64,000 bases of DNA, from positions 1-64,000 of the forward strand of contig JAMIIV010000025.1 in the NCBI GenBank assembly GCA_035913415.1, written 5' to 3'. Both the position numbers and the translations under genes were made by a program. Below the pieces are notes generated by a model. It saw only the letters and a list, made by a program, of their open reading frames with translations, searched no databases and was not told where the DNA came from. Positions 34,311-42,828 of this stretch are shown here, piece by piece (position 1 is the stretch's first letter; each line of letters starts with the position of its first letter). Origin of the DNA: UBA5070 sp035913415 (GTDB lineage Bacteria; Fibrobacterota; Fibrobacteria; UBA5070).

Positions 34311-34345
34311 AGGGACGCTCCTTTGTCGGGGCGTCCCTTTTCTTT
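34311..34345 (+). terminator. Rho-independent terminator after GH74 gene
   Basis: Perfect 8-bp stem AGGGACGC (34311-34318) / GCGTCCCT (34331-34338), 12-base loop, followed by TTTCTTTT. It starts 29 bases after the stop. Confidence 0.88.
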
Positions 34346-34391
34346 TGCTTCGGTTCCAGCACCACCACCCTGGTGATGCTCGGTGGTGCTC

Positions 34392-34445
34392 GGTGGTCGA
34401 GCTTGTCGAGACCAGCCGGGTGGGTCTCGACAGGCTCGACCACCG
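34392..34445 (+). repeat. Palindrome of the GGTCGAGC...TCGAGACC type
   Basis: GGTGGTCGAGCTTGTCGAGACC is followed after 8 bp by GGGTCTCGACAGGCTCGACCACC (arms given in part), a near-perfect inverted repeat over about 54 bp. It differs from the five-copy palindrome found near cysN. Similar sequences are common in high-GC genomes, as far as I recall. Its right arm runs into the tandem array. Confidence 0.8.
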
Positions 34446-34550
34446 AACAACAGGCTCGACCACCGAACAACAGGCTCGACCACCGAACAACAGGCTCGCC
34501 CACCGGATGACCGGCTCGACCACCGGACTGCGGGCTCGACCCAAGAACGA
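34431..34550 (+). repeat. Tandem array of six 20-bp units
   Basis: Units start at 34431, 34451, 34471, 34491, 34511 and 34531. The first three are identical (CAGGCTCGACCACCGAACAA); the last three diverge progressively. The unit is made of the right arm of the adjacent palindrome plus a short spacer, so the array probably grew by slippage from it. Confidence 0.9.
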
Positions 34551-34600
34551 CCAGGTCCATCCCGGAGCCCACGGGATGAGCGATCCGGTCGCGATTGCCG

Positions 34601-35092
34601 TCAGGGAAGGATCCGCAGCGTCCCGATCACCGACAGGTGAGCCCACTGGAGCATGATCGCGTCGTAGGCGCCGACGAAGATTCCGACCGTCAGGAACATG
34701 GCCCCGAACCAGACCAGCGGCCACTGCTCCGGCAGGACCCGCACGTTCAACCACGCCACAGCGGGACGCTGCGGATTCCAGCGCACCTGCAGCCGGGTAC
34801 CGACCGGGATGAGATCGGCGAGAGCCTGCAGTTCGTCCCGGCGGCCCGCGCCGTGAAAGCGCGGATGGATGCCGTATCCGGTGCGCATCTCGCCGTCGGC
34901 CTCGTAGGTGTAGCTGGCCTCCAGGCGTCCCCATCGGGAGGATCCGGACCCCAGCGCCACCACGCGCGACGAGACGATCACGGCCTCGGCTTCGGGCCAG
35001 GAGCGCAGGCGCAACGACCGCACGATGCCGCTCCAGGCGATGCACGAGACGATCAAGCCGATGGTGCCGAAGAACAATGCCAGAACGATCAT
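34601..35092 (-). CDS. DUF3592-type membrane protein
   Basis: 163 residues with an N-terminal helix (IVLALFFGTIGLIVSCIAW) and a second near the C-terminus (WPLVWFGAMFLTVGIFVGAY). The middle part (RSWPEAEAVIVSSRVV...LEASYTYEADGEMRTG...LQVRWNPQRP) is the beta-rich DUF3592 pattern. Function unknown. Its start overlaps the stop of the upstream DUF3592 gene (ATGA). It is the last gene of the long minus-strand run that begins at 48.8 kb. Confidence 0.75.
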   Translation of the reverse strand: MIVLALFFGTIGLIVSCIAWSGIVRSLRLRSWPEAEAVIVSSRVVALGSGSSRWGRLEASYTYEADGEMRTGYGIHPRFHGAGRRDELQALADLIPVGTRLQVRWNPQRPAVAWLNVRVLPEQWPLVWFGAMFLTVGIFVGAYDAIMLQWAHLSVIGTLRILP

Positions 35093-35661
35093 GCCGCACC
35101 TCCGAACGTGCGCCGCTGCGACGCCAGGGCGTCGCCGATGGACAGGACCCGTCCACGGCGCAGGTTGCCGTACAGTCCGAATCCGAAGATGGCGACGAAC
35201 CCGAATCCGAGCCATCCGGCCAGCACGCCTTCGAGCTCGTCGGCACCCGATCCGACCGTCAAGGCGGACTTCGACGGATCGGAGGGATCGTACCGGACCG
35301 CCACCTTCGCGCCCACGACCAGCCGCTGTTCCAGCCAGGTCGCCTCGGAGGCCCGCAGATCGTGGTCGACCGCGTGGAGTTGGGTGCCTTGGTAGGCGGT
35401 TCCATCGACCTCGTAGCGGTACAACAGCGTGGGCTGGGATTTGCCCATGTCGTCAAGCAGCAGCGAAAAGGAATCGACCAGACCAGGCACTTCCGGCCAG
35501 CGTTCGCTCGCACGCCCCTGCTCGTAGGCGCGCTGGTTCGAACGGGCGAAGAGGAACAGGCCCGCGACGAACAATCCCCACAGGATCATGGGAAGCCGGC
35601 TCGCCTTGCGCCATGGGGCGGCCTTCACGGTCTTGGGTGATTCCTGGTCCCAGCTAGACAT
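35089..35661 (-). CDS. DUF3592-type membrane protein
   Basis: 190 residues, paralogue of the downstream gene. Helices lie at RLPMILWGLFVAGLFLF and GWLGFGFVAIFGFGLYG. The central region RWPEVPGLVDSFSL...TLLYRYEVDGTAYQG...VAVRYDPSDPS has the DUF3592 layout. The start at 35661 was chosen at MSSWDQESPK; the open frame further upstream overlaps the preceding gene. Function unknown. Confidence 0.72.
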   Translation of the reverse strand: MSSWDQESPKTVKAAPWRKASRLPMILWGLFVAGLFLFARSNQRAYEQGRASERWPEVPGLVDSFSLLLDDMGKSQPTLLYRYEVDGTAYQGTQLHAVDHDLRASEATWLEQRLVVGAKVAVRYDPSDPSKSALTVGSGADELEGVLAGWLGFGFVAIFGFGLYGNLRRGRVLSIGDALASQRRTFGGAA

Positions 35662-35669
35662 GCGTTCCC

Positions 35670-36818
35670 TCACCAGATGGCGGGCTGGAGGTTCCAGCCC
35701 GATTCGAGACAGCATTGCACCAAGGCCTGCAGGAACTCGGAATCGTCCGTCAGCGTGCGTCCCTTGGCCGCGTGGAACATCCCGTCCTGCCACCACACCG
35801 CCGGGTGAGGCTCGGAATACACGGGCAGGTAGCTCGCACCCCGCCCCCAGGTCCACTGGGCACCGAATCCCGTCGCCGACGACGAGACGGACCGCGATGT
35901 CGCGCCGAAGATCACCCGTACATCACCCGCCGAGGGAACCAGCCGAAGCCGGAGGAATTGTTCGGACACCGTGTCGCCATGACGGCCCCGGGCGGCCCAT
36001 TCGCCTCCCTTGGCAGGCAACTGGCATTCCAACACCCCGGGGGCCACCGATTCCAGGCGGAAGCGCTCGGTGAGGGCATTGATGCCCAACAGACGGGCCT
36101 CGAGCGACTCGGGTGCGACAGGCTGCGTATCCGCGGGCCGTGCGACGCGGAACATGCGCAAGCCAAACCAGTACACGATCCACATCCAGAAGGTCACCAT
36201 CGCCATCAGGCCACCCACCTCGAACCACCGGCGCAGCGGGTAGCCCAGCGCCCCCTGGACCAGCCATCCCCGAGCCTGGAATTCTTCGAGCGCGTCGAAT
36301 TCCGAGCTGCGCCGGAATTCCTGCCACAGGATTTCGCGACCGGGCAGGAACCCGGAACCCGTGCGCAGGATCCGACCATCGGGAAGCGGCGAATCCCACG
36401 CGCGGAACGGTCCCGAAAGCCCCGTGTGGGAGACCCGCAGCGCGGCGGGGTGTCCCAGCGTGCCCATGCGCGCTTCGTGGATGGTCTCGGCGATGCCGTT
36501 GATGTCTTCGGATGTGTCCGTCTCCAACAGCAGGAAGTCGCCGGAATCGGTCTCCCAGGTCCAGGCTTCGCGGGCGAAGGTGGCGAACTCGGGCAACAGG
36601 GATCGGGCCCCGGAAGTTCGCACCTTCCACTCGGCCCGGTACGGAAGCCCATCGGCGAACGCCTTCACACCAAGGCCCAGAAGAGGCATGGACCCGATCA
36701 TCACGACCCACCCCAGGATGGTCGACAGGATCGCGGTCTTGCGCAGCCCCTTGCGGTAGGGCTCCTGGTAGAGGGGGGATGTCGGGTTTTCGCCCCAGGC
36801 GGGGACGCTGTCGGCCAC
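35670..36818 (-). CDS. Unrecognised membrane protein
   Basis: 382 residues. One helix near the N-terminus (ILSTILGWVVMIGSMPLLGLGV) and one in the middle (VGGLMAMVTFWMWIVYWFGL) bracket an extracytoplasmic segment of about 150 residues. The C-terminal half appears soluble. No family recognised. It is followed after 8 bp by a DUF3592 pair and preceded by a lipoprotein, which suggests a shared envelope role. Confidence 0.7.
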   Translation of the reverse strand: MADSVPAWGENPTSPLYQEPYRKGLRKTAILSTILGWVVMIGSMPLLGLGVKAFADGLPYRAEWKVRTSGARSLLPEFATFAREAWTWETDSGDFLLLETDTSEDINGIAETIHEARMGTLGHPAALRVSHTGLSGPFRAWDSPLPDGRILRTGSGFLPGREILWQEFRRSSEFDALEEFQARGWLVQGALGYPLRRWFEVGGLMAMVTFWMWIVYWFGLRMFRVARPADTQPVAPESLEARLLGINALTERFRLESVAPGVLECQLPAKGGEWAARGRHGDTVSEQFLRLRLVPSAGDVRVIFGATSRSVSSSATGFGAQWTWGRGASYLPVYSEPHPAVWWQDGMFHAAKGRTLTDDSEFLQALVQCCLESGWNLQPAIW

Positions 36819-36841
36819 GGGAGTCTCCGGATGGGTGGTTG

Positions 36842-37624
36842 TCAGTTTCCGTCAGCGACTTCGCCCAGCAGGGGCGGAACGATCCAGGCCCCTTTGGCGG
36901 AATCGAAGGCGAGCCGGAGGCGACGGGTCTCGGCCACACCACCCGAGAGAAGGGTGTCGAGCAGATCCACGGGATACCGGTCGAGAGTGGAATCGGAGGC
37001 ATCGATCGAGACACGGGTCGTGTGCGAAGCGCAAAGCAGGGAGTCCTCGGCACATTCGATGGTGCCTTCGTTCGAGCTCAAGGTGGACAGGTACAGGATG
37101 GTCCGAGCCGTATCGCCCGAGAACACACGCCATTCCAGCGCCTCTTCGTAATTGCCCTGGCCGAGGAAACCGGAGACGGTCTGCACACCCCACTCCTGGC
37201 GCCCCAAGCGCGCGAAGGCGATTTCCCCCGGGGTCCCGTTGTTCCCCGATTCGCGCGCGGTGTCCTGCGCCACGGGGATCAGGCGGCTTCCGGCGATGCG
37301 GAACAGGTAGGCATCGGTCAAGCCTCCCTCGGCATGCGATCCCGCCGCGTTGATCCGACAGATCGCCACCAGCCGATGCGGCGCTCCATCGATGCCCACC
37401 GTGGAGTCGGCGCAGATCCGCAGCGCCCAACCTTCCGAGCTCGGTACTCCCACTCGGTCGGGAACCAGGCCGTAGCGCTGCACCAGAAACGAGTCCAGGC
37501 TGGCGTGGCCCACGAGGGAATCGGATTCCGGCGAGGCAGACGCATCCTTCTTGCCGGAGGGTTCGCAACCGACAAGGGCGATCAGGACGAGGGAGGGGGC
37601 GAGCAGGGACGCGAAGGAACGCAT
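36842..37624 (-). CDS. Unrecognised lipoprotein
   Basis: 260 residues. A signal peptide with lipobox LVGC (MRSFASLLAPSLVLIALVGC) is followed by a Ser/Asp-rich linker and a soluble domain with a few cysteines (ALRICADS, AICRIN, TIECAEDSLLCASH). No family recognised. ATG 37624 was preferred over a longer frame because it begins the signal peptide. It lies within the long minus-strand run, 23 bp from the next gene. Confidence 0.75.
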   Translation of the reverse strand: MRSFASLLAPSLVLIALVGCEPSGKKDASASPESDSLVGHASLDSFLVQRYGLVPDRVGVPSSEGWALRICADSTVGIDGAPHRLVAICRINAAGSHAEGGLTDAYLFRIAGSRLIPVAQDTARESGNNGTPGEIAFARLGRQEWGVQTVSGFLGQGNYEEALEWRVFSGDTARTILYLSTLSSNEGTIECAEDSLLCASHTTRVSIDASDSTLDRYPVDLLDTLLSGGVAETRRLRLAFDSAKGAWIVPPLLGEVADGN

Positions 37625-37655
37625 GGGGCGAAGATAGCCCGGACAACCGTTCCGG

Positions 37656-38105
37656 TCAGCGCTTGGCGCGGGACTTTCCGCGTGGCGTGACACGGATCAC
37701 GCCTCCGCGCTGGATCCGGATCTTGTCGCCTTGCCGGGTTTTGACCGAATCTCCCCCGCGTACAACCACCTGGACGGGCGCCACGCACAGACAGCAGACT
37801 TCCTTGCCCGGATCGATCCGGGCGTGCAGCGGCGCGGGGATGTACTCCCATGGGGAGGGCGCAAGCGGGGGCAGGAAGGTGAATCCGGGGCCACCGCTGT
37901 CGGACCGCCCCGACACCCGCACGATGCCGCGTTTGACTCCCGGAAGGGGGCGCTCGGCCTCGCAGACCCGGGTGGAGGGAAACGAACAGTGCCAGAGAAC
38001 CTCGTGGGCGACGGAGTCGCGGTTTTCGAGGTGGATGCCGGTGCTGTAGGGGCATTCCGCCCGGGCACCGAGCGCGAGGGCGGCGACCAGGATCCGAAGT
38101 TTCAT
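37656..38105 (-). CDS. Small secreted protein, unknown
   Basis: 149 residues. A signal peptide (MKLRILVAALALGARA) is followed by a compact domain with cysteine pairs (AECPYS, WHCSFP, RVCEAE, EVCCLCVAP), and a basic C-terminus (RGGVIRVTPRGKSRAKR). No family recognised. The ATG overlaps the stop of the prenyltransferase gene by 4 bp, so it is translated with the quinone cluster, although no quinone role can be seen in the sequence. Confidence 0.65.
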   Translation of the reverse strand: MKLRILVAALALGARAECPYSTGIHLENRDSVAHEVLWHCSFPSTRVCEAERPLPGVKRGIVRVSGRSDSGGPGFTFLPPLAPSPWEYIPAPLHARIDPGKEVCCLCVAPVQVVVRGGDSVKTRQGDKIRIQRGGVIRVTPRGKSRAKR

Positions 38106-38962
38106 TTGCGTACCAGCGTTTCCCAGGCGGCGCCCGCCAGCACCAGCAGACTGACCAGACCGTTGAGCCGGAAGAAGGAGCTCTGCAGATCGAGATCGCG
38201 CGAGCCGCGTTGCATGTGGGTTCGCAGCAGAAGTGCGGAGACCACCACCACCACCAGATGCCAGGGCAGTCCCCAGCCGGCGGTGCGTCCGGCCCAGAAC
38301 AGTGCCACAGGGACCACCAGGTGAAGCCCCGAAGCTACCAGAAGAGCCCCGTTTTCGCCCAAGGCGGCAGGGATGGAGTGGAGGCCGCGCGCGCGATCGA
38401 ATCCGGCATCCTGGGTGGAGTACACGACATCGAAGCCGGCGATCCAGGCCCAGAGAGCGGCCGAAAGCCACAGGCAAGCCGTCAGGAATTGTCCCGATGC
38501 CGCGATGCCGGCCGCCGTGGGAGAGATGCCGATGGCAAGCCCGAGCACCACGTGGCACAGCGCGGAGAAGCGCTTGACGTGCGAATACCCCAGCACCAGG
38601 AGCAAAGCGACCGGAGACAGCCAAAGGCACAGGGGATTCAGAAGCCACGCGCCCAGCACGAACAGGGCCGCGTTGGCCGCCGTGAACACGACCACGGCCC
38701 CCGGCGAGACCAGCCCGGCCGGAAGGTGCCGCTTGGCGGTGCGCGGATTGGCGGCGTCGATGTCGCGATCGACCAGGCGGTTGTAGGCCATGGCGGCGTT
38801 GCGGGCCGTGGCCATGCACAGCAGCACCAACCCCAGCACCTGCCAGGAAGGCCAGCCCCCCGAGCCCACCAGCAGTCCCGCCAGCGCGAAGGGGAGGGCG
38901 AAGACCGTGTGCGAGAAACGCACCAGATCCAGCCAGAGTCGGACCTTGGACAACAGGCTCAT
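38102..38962 (-). CDS. ubiA: UbiA-family prenyltransferase (4-hydroxybenzoate octaprenyltransferase/MqnP-like)
   Basis: 286-residue integral membrane enzyme with about eight helices. The first Asp-rich motif, NRLVDRDID (residues about 62-70), and the second, DVVYSTQDAGFDRARG, bind the prenyl diphosphate through Mg. It attaches the isoprenoid tail to an aromatic acid. Together with the UbiX, UbiE/MenG and UbiD homologues of the same run it fits the late part of the futalosine menaquinone route (MqnP, MqnM, MenG, MqnL). UbiA itself, for ubiquinone, cannot be excluded from this gene alone. ATG 38962 overlaps the ubiX stop. Confidence 0.92.
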   Translation of the reverse strand: MSLLSKVRLWLDLVRFSHTVFALPFALAGLLVGSGGWPSWQVLGLVLLCMATARNAAMAYNRLVDRDIDAANPRTAKRHLPAGLVSPGAVVVFTAANAALFVLGAWLLNPLCLWLSPVALLLVLGYSHVKRFSALCHVVLGLAIGISPTAAGIAASGQFLTACLWLSAALWAWIAGFDVVYSTQDAGFDRARGLHSIPAALGENGALLVASGLHLVVPVALFWAGRTAGWGLPWHLVVVVVSALLLRTHMQRGSRDLDLQSSFFRLNGLVSLLVLAGAAWETLVRK

Positions 38963-39549
38963 GCGTCCCTCCAACGCGGCGTCACGTCCATCTCGATGTC
39001 GAGGTGGTCGAGCACCCGTCCGAGCACGGTGTCGATCACCTCCTCGATGGTGGCGGGCCGCGTGTAGAACGAGGGCGAGGCGGGCAGGATGAGGGCTCCG
39101 GCCTCTTCGAGGGTCAGCAGGTTGCGCAGGTGGATGCGGTTCAACGGAGCCTCGCGCAGGACCACGATCAACGGGCGGCGCTCCTTCAGGCAGACATCCG
39201 CCGATCGGGTGAGCAACGTGTCGCATGTGCCGGCGGCCACGCGCCCCACGGTTCCCGCCGAACAGGGGATGATCACCATGCCCCGATGGCGGAACGACCC
39301 GCTCGAGGGAGGCGCGAACAAGTCTTCCGGCGCGTGGCGCACCACAGCTCCGGGCAGGCCGTCGGATCCGGCGGGAAGCGATTTGGGAAACTCGCAATCC
39401 TCGTGGGCGGCCACCAGGACGGCGGTCCGGGACAGCACCAGGTGGACTTCGGTGCCGGCCGTTCGCAGGTGGTGCAGCAGACGCGTGGCGTACAGGGTTC
39501 CCGAGGCTCCGGTGACACCCAGCACGACGCGCCGGGGGGCGGGGATCAC
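38959..39549 (-). CDS. ubiX: Flavin prenyltransferase UbiX (MqnM-like)
   Basis: 196-residue flavoprotein that makes prenyl-FMN, the cofactor of UbiD-type decarboxylases. Family text: VVLGVTGASGTLYATRLL, IIPCSAGTVGRVAAGTCDTLLTRSADVCLKERRPL and LREAPLNRIHLRNLLTLEEAGA. The start is GTG 39549, overlapping the upstream stop (GTGA). It sits in one run with its client UbiD (40258-42108), as expected. Confidence 0.96.
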   Translation of the reverse strand: MIPAPRRVVLGVTGASGTLYATRLLHHLRTAGTEVHLVLSRTAVLVAAHEDCEFPKSLPAGSDGLPGAVVRHAPEDLFAPPSSGSFRHRGMVIIPCSAGTVGRVAAGTCDTLLTRSADVCLKERRPLIVVLREAPLNRIHLRNLLTLEEAGALILPASPSFYTRPATIEEVIDTVLGRVLDHLDIEMDVTPRWRDA

Positions 39550-40220
39550 GCCACGGCCTCAGCGACCACGAGGTGGCACAGCCCGAAGTCCAACGCGCGG
39601 ATCTCGCGCACGCGGTACCCGCTTTCCGACAGTATTTGTCCGTACTCCCCCACCCGGGCGAAGCGGCGGATGGAGGTGACCAGGTACTCGTAGGCCTCGC
39701 GGCGGCTTCCGAGCAGTCCGCCGACCAGCGGGATCATCAACGGGGCGATCCCGGTGTAGAAGGCGCGCGACACGATGGTCTCGGGACGGAAGAACTCGAG
39801 GGTGATGAACACGCCGCCCGGCTGCAGCACGCGGCGGATCTCCACGGCACCGGCGCGCAGGTCGTCCAGGTTGCGCATCCCGAACCCGCAGGTCACGGCC
39901 TCGAAGGCCTGGTCCCGGAAGGGCAGGCGCAGGGCATCGGCCTGGATGCCCGCGGGCAGCCCCTTGGAAGGCAGTGGCTGCATCATGCCGAAGGCGAAGT
40001 CCGCCACGCGGCTTCCCGGCGCGGCGCGGCCGGCGCGCTGGGCGGTGAGCAGGAAATCGCCGGTACCGCCGCACAGATCGAGAATGCGCGAGGGGCGCTC
40101 GGGCAGGCGACGGACCGCGTCGCGGCGCCAGGCGACGTCGCGACGCCCCGACAACACGCGATTGAGCAAGTCGTACCGCGGCGAGATGCGGTCGAACATG
40201 GTGCGGACGGCTTCGCTCAT
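39546..40220 (-). CDS. menG: Demethylmenaquinone/quinone methyltransferase UbiE/MenG
   Basis: 224-residue SAM-dependent C-methyltransferase. Motifs: MFDRISPRYDLLNRVLSGRRDVAWR near the N-terminus, ILDLCGGTGDFLL for SAM binding, and FGMRNLDDLRAGAVEIRRVLQPGG, all characteristic of UbiE/MenG. It methylates the ring of the prenylated quinone as the last step. It lies between ubiX and ubiD. ATG 40220 is the start; the open frame upstream continues into ubiD and was ignored. Confidence 0.95.
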   Translation of the reverse strand: MSEAVRTMFDRISPRYDLLNRVLSGRRDVAWRRDAVRRLPERPSRILDLCGGTGDFLLTAQRAGRAAPGSRVADFAFGMMQPLPSKGLPAGIQADALRLPFRDQAFEAVTCGFGMRNLDDLRAGAVEIRRVLQPGGVFITLEFFRPETIVSRAFYTGIAPLMIPLVGGLLGSRREAYEYLVTSIRRFARVGEYGQILSESGYRVREIRALDFGLCHLVVAEAVA

Positions 40221-40257
40221 GAGCGGGACTCCACGACGGATTCGAAGGTCCGATCGG

Positions 40258-42108
40258 TCATCCGATCCCCCAGGTGTCGACACGCGCCACCACGGCCGGG
40301 TCCTGGAGGGCCAGTTTGGGCCACTGCCCGCGGGGGTAGCCCTCTTCGGCGGTCTTGCGCGTGGCATCCAGCCCCAGGGCGAGCCCCGGGCGCGGCGATT
40401 GGAGCACCACGCAGTCGCGGGCGGGATCGAGGTTGTTGCCCGCCACGGTGACGGCCAGCGAGAGCGAGCGTGGAGGACCGTCCTCGTCGAAGACCAGGAC
40501 GAACAGGATGCGCGGCGAAAGATCCGAAGGCCGAAGGGCCTCCAGGAACCGCCGCCCGGCGAACGCGGAATTCTTGGCCAGTTCCACCAGCAGCACCCGG
40601 CCTTCGGCTTCGGGAGGAAGCTCCACCTGGAGCACGTCGGGGAATCGCTCACGCGGGAAGGTCCAGCCCGAGGCCCCGAAATCGCCGGAAAGCGCCGATT
40701 GGCCTCCGTCGTCCTCAATGGACTTGGCCGTGGCGTCCAGGCCGATCTTGCCCGAGATGTCCTGCACCGCGGCGGCGTGGTCGAGGGTATCGGCAGGACC
40801 GGAAGAGAGCACGGTGTCGCGGCGAGCGTGCCAATTCTTGTCCAGCGCGGCCAGCACGGCGCGGGGGTTGTGGGGATCGACCGATTCGTCGACGACCACC
40901 GCCACCTTGGTGAACATCATCTGCCCGGTGCCCCACACCGCGTGGAAGGTCTTGTGGGCGTGGGCGGGGAAGCGTTTGCGGATGGACACCACCGCCAGGT
41001 TGTGGAACACACCCTCCAAGGGAAGGTGCATGTCGCGGATCTCGCCGTGCACGCGCTTGAGCAACGGCAGGAACAGGCGCTCCGTGGCCAGGCCCATGTA
41101 GGCGTCTTCCTTGGGCGGAAGCCCCACCACCGTGGCCGGGAAGATGGCATCGCGGCGGTGTGTGACCCGTTCCACGTGGAAAGCCGGGTAACGCCCCTCC
41201 TGCGAGTAGAATCCGGTGTGGTCGCCGAAGGGCCCTTCGCGGCGGAGATCGTCGGGATCCACCCACCCCTCGAGGATGAAATCGGCTTCGGCGGGAACGG
41301 GAATCCCCGCGGCCGTGCGCAACATGGGCACGCGACGGCGCTGGATGTAGCCCGCCAGGAGCATCTCGAAGATCTCCGGAGGCAGGGGTGCGGTGGCCGC
41401 CCAGGTGAGCACCGGAGGCCCGCCCAACGCGACGGCGACCGGAATCCGTCGCCCAGCCTCGTCCAGGTGGCGTCGGCCGTCTTTCTGGCGCTGCCAGTGC
41501 ATGCCCGTCGTCGTGCGGTCGAAGACCTGCATGCGGTACATGCCGCAATTGGGCACGCCGTTGGCCCCGCGGGTGAAGACCATCGGCCAGGTGAGGAACG
41601 GACCGGCGTCGTCGGGCCAGGTGGTGAGCACGGGCAAGGCGCCGAGATCCACCTGCGGCTGCTCCACTTCGCGCGCCGGCCCCGTGCGCACGGTGCGGGG
41701 CGGCATGTGGCGGGCTTCGGACAGTCGCTTCAGCAGGTCCCACCCTTCCGCGAAACCTTTGGGCGGTTTGGCCATCACCAAGGCTTCGATGCGGTCTTCG
41801 ACGGCCTTGAGCGTCTGTTCGCCCAAGGCCCAGGCCATGCGGTTTTCCGAACCCAGGATGTTGACCGCCACCGGGAAACGCGATCCCTTGACGTTGCGGA
41901 ACAGCAGGGCCTTGCCCCCCCCGGGAGATCGCATCTGGCGGTCGGCGACCTCGCAGATCTCGAGGAAGGGATCGACTTCGCGATCGACGACGAGGAGTTC
42001 CCCGCGCTGATCGCAATGTTGCAGGAACTCGCGAAGCGAGCGGAAGTACGGAATCACGGGGAGGAAGATACAAGTCGGCGGGGATTCTGGGCGTCGAGGA
42101 TTGGGCAC
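40258..42108 (-). CDS. ubiD: UbiD-family prenyl-FMN decarboxylase (MqnL-like)
   Basis: 616-residue (de)carboxylase that removes the ring carboxyl group, using prenyl-FMN from UbiX. Family text: FLTWPMVFTRGANGVPNCGMYRMQV, GPFGDHTGFYS (catalytic Glu-Arg-Glu region nearby, DDLRREGPFGDHTG) and MFTKVAVVVDESVDPHN. At about 616 residues it is longer than E. coli UbiD (497) and similar to the menaquinone-pathway homologues of epsilonproteobacteria, which favours MqnL. ATG 42108 has GAGGG upstream; GTG 42057 is an alternative that starts nearer to the domain. Confidence 0.94.
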   Translation of the reverse strand: MPNPRRPESPPTCIFLPVIPYFRSLREFLQHCDQRGELLVVDREVDPFLEICEVADRQMRSPGGGKALLFRNVKGSRFPVAVNILGSENRMAWALGEQTLKAVEDRIEALVMAKPPKGFAEGWDLLKRLSEARHMPPRTVRTGPAREVEQPQVDLGALPVLTTWPDDAGPFLTWPMVFTRGANGVPNCGMYRMQVFDRTTTGMHWQRQKDGRRHLDEAGRRIPVAVALGGPPVLTWAATAPLPPEIFEMLLAGYIQRRRVPMLRTAAGIPVPAEADFILEGWVDPDDLRREGPFGDHTGFYSQEGRYPAFHVERVTHRRDAIFPATVVGLPPKEDAYMGLATERLFLPLLKRVHGEIRDMHLPLEGVFHNLAVVSIRKRFPAHAHKTFHAVWGTGQMMFTKVAVVVDESVDPHNPRAVLAALDKNWHARRDTVLSSGPADTLDHAAAVQDISGKIGLDATAKSIEDDGGQSALSGDFGASGWTFPRERFPDVLQVELPPEAEGRVLLVELAKNSAFAGRRFLEALRPSDLSPRILFVLVFDEDGPPRSLSLAVTVAGNNLDPARDCVVLQSPRPGLALGLDATRKTAEEGYPRGQWPKLALQDPAVVARVDTWGIG

Positions 42109-42123
42109 CCTCGCCCCGCCGGC

Positions 42124-42828
42124 TCAGAAACGGGTGTGCAGCGCCAGTCCGGTGCGTTGCGGCGCCAGGAGGGGGACGATGGCGGTGGTGGGACGCGCTT
42201 CACCGGGACCGTCACCATCGAACAGCAGAGCGCCCAGGGAAGATGCCGAAGCCATGATCAGGAATCCAATCGGGAATGAGCTTGCCTTGAATCCCAGGAT
42301 CACCCCTAGAGAGGATCCAACGACTCCCCCCAGCAAGGGAACCAGAACCGACTTGCCGGATTTCTCCGGCGCTCGTTCGTGCACCACTCCCCAGGTCGCG
42401 CCAATCGCGGAACCGATCCAGGTCCCGTAGATGGCGCCGATCAGCTCTGACTCTATGATCTCTTCCTCGTTGTTGTTCAACAGGGAAGACCCCAGCACCC
42501 CTCCGACGAATCCTCCTCCCACCGCGCCTGCGGCCCCCAACACGAACGGATGGCGCGTGTTCACCCCGGATCCCGGCTTGTGCGGGTCGCTTGGCGAGAG
42601 AGTCTGCCCACCATTCGAATCGAGCTCCGCCGCCGTGACGGGCGCGAGCACCACCGGAGCCATCGGCGAGAGTCTCGCCAAGCCCCCGGAATCGGAGCCC
42701 GACGCCACCCTGGGCGTCTGCGGGGAAACCGCGAACGGCGCCACGGCGGTGGGGGCGGGCACGAAGGGGGGCGCCGCATCGACGGAATCCGGCAGGGCGC
42801 CGCACAGCGCCAGGAGCAGGGCGATCAT
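42124..42828 (-). CDS. Unrecognised protein with glycine-zipper membrane segments
   Basis: 234 residues. A short signal-like N-terminus (MIALLLALCGALPDSVDA) is followed by a Pro/Ala/Ser-rich region, then glycine-rich hydrophobic stretches (PFVLGAAGAVGGGFVGGVLGSS and VLVPLLGGVVGSSLGVILGF) like glycine zippers. No family recognised. The start overlaps the GspE stop by 4 bp, so it belongs to the pilus/secretion operon. It could be an outer-membrane accessory protein, but nothing proves this. Confidence 0.6.
   Translation of the reverse strand: MIALLLALCGALPDSVDAAPPFVPAPTAVAPFAVSPQTPRVASGSDSGGLARLSPMAPVVLAPVTAAELDSNGGQTLSPSDPHKPGSGVNTRHPFVLGAAGAVGGGFVGGVLGSSLLNNNEEEIIESELIGAIYGTWIGSAIGATWGVVHERAPEKSGKSVLVPLLGGVVGSSLGVILGFKASSFPIGFLIMASASSLGALLFDGDGPGEARPTTAIVPLLAPQRTGLALHTRF

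Larger units (their letters stand above)
34282..34600. other. Intergenic region with terminator and repeats
   Basis: 319 bp with no gene. It contains the GH74 terminator, a long palindrome (34392-34445), and six 20-bp tandem units (34431-34550), each described separately. Confidence 0.8.

Noticed and set aside
34431..34550. CRISPR array
   Set aside because: The 20-bp units are directly adjacent with no unique spacers, and no cas genes are nearby; this is a simple tandem repeat.
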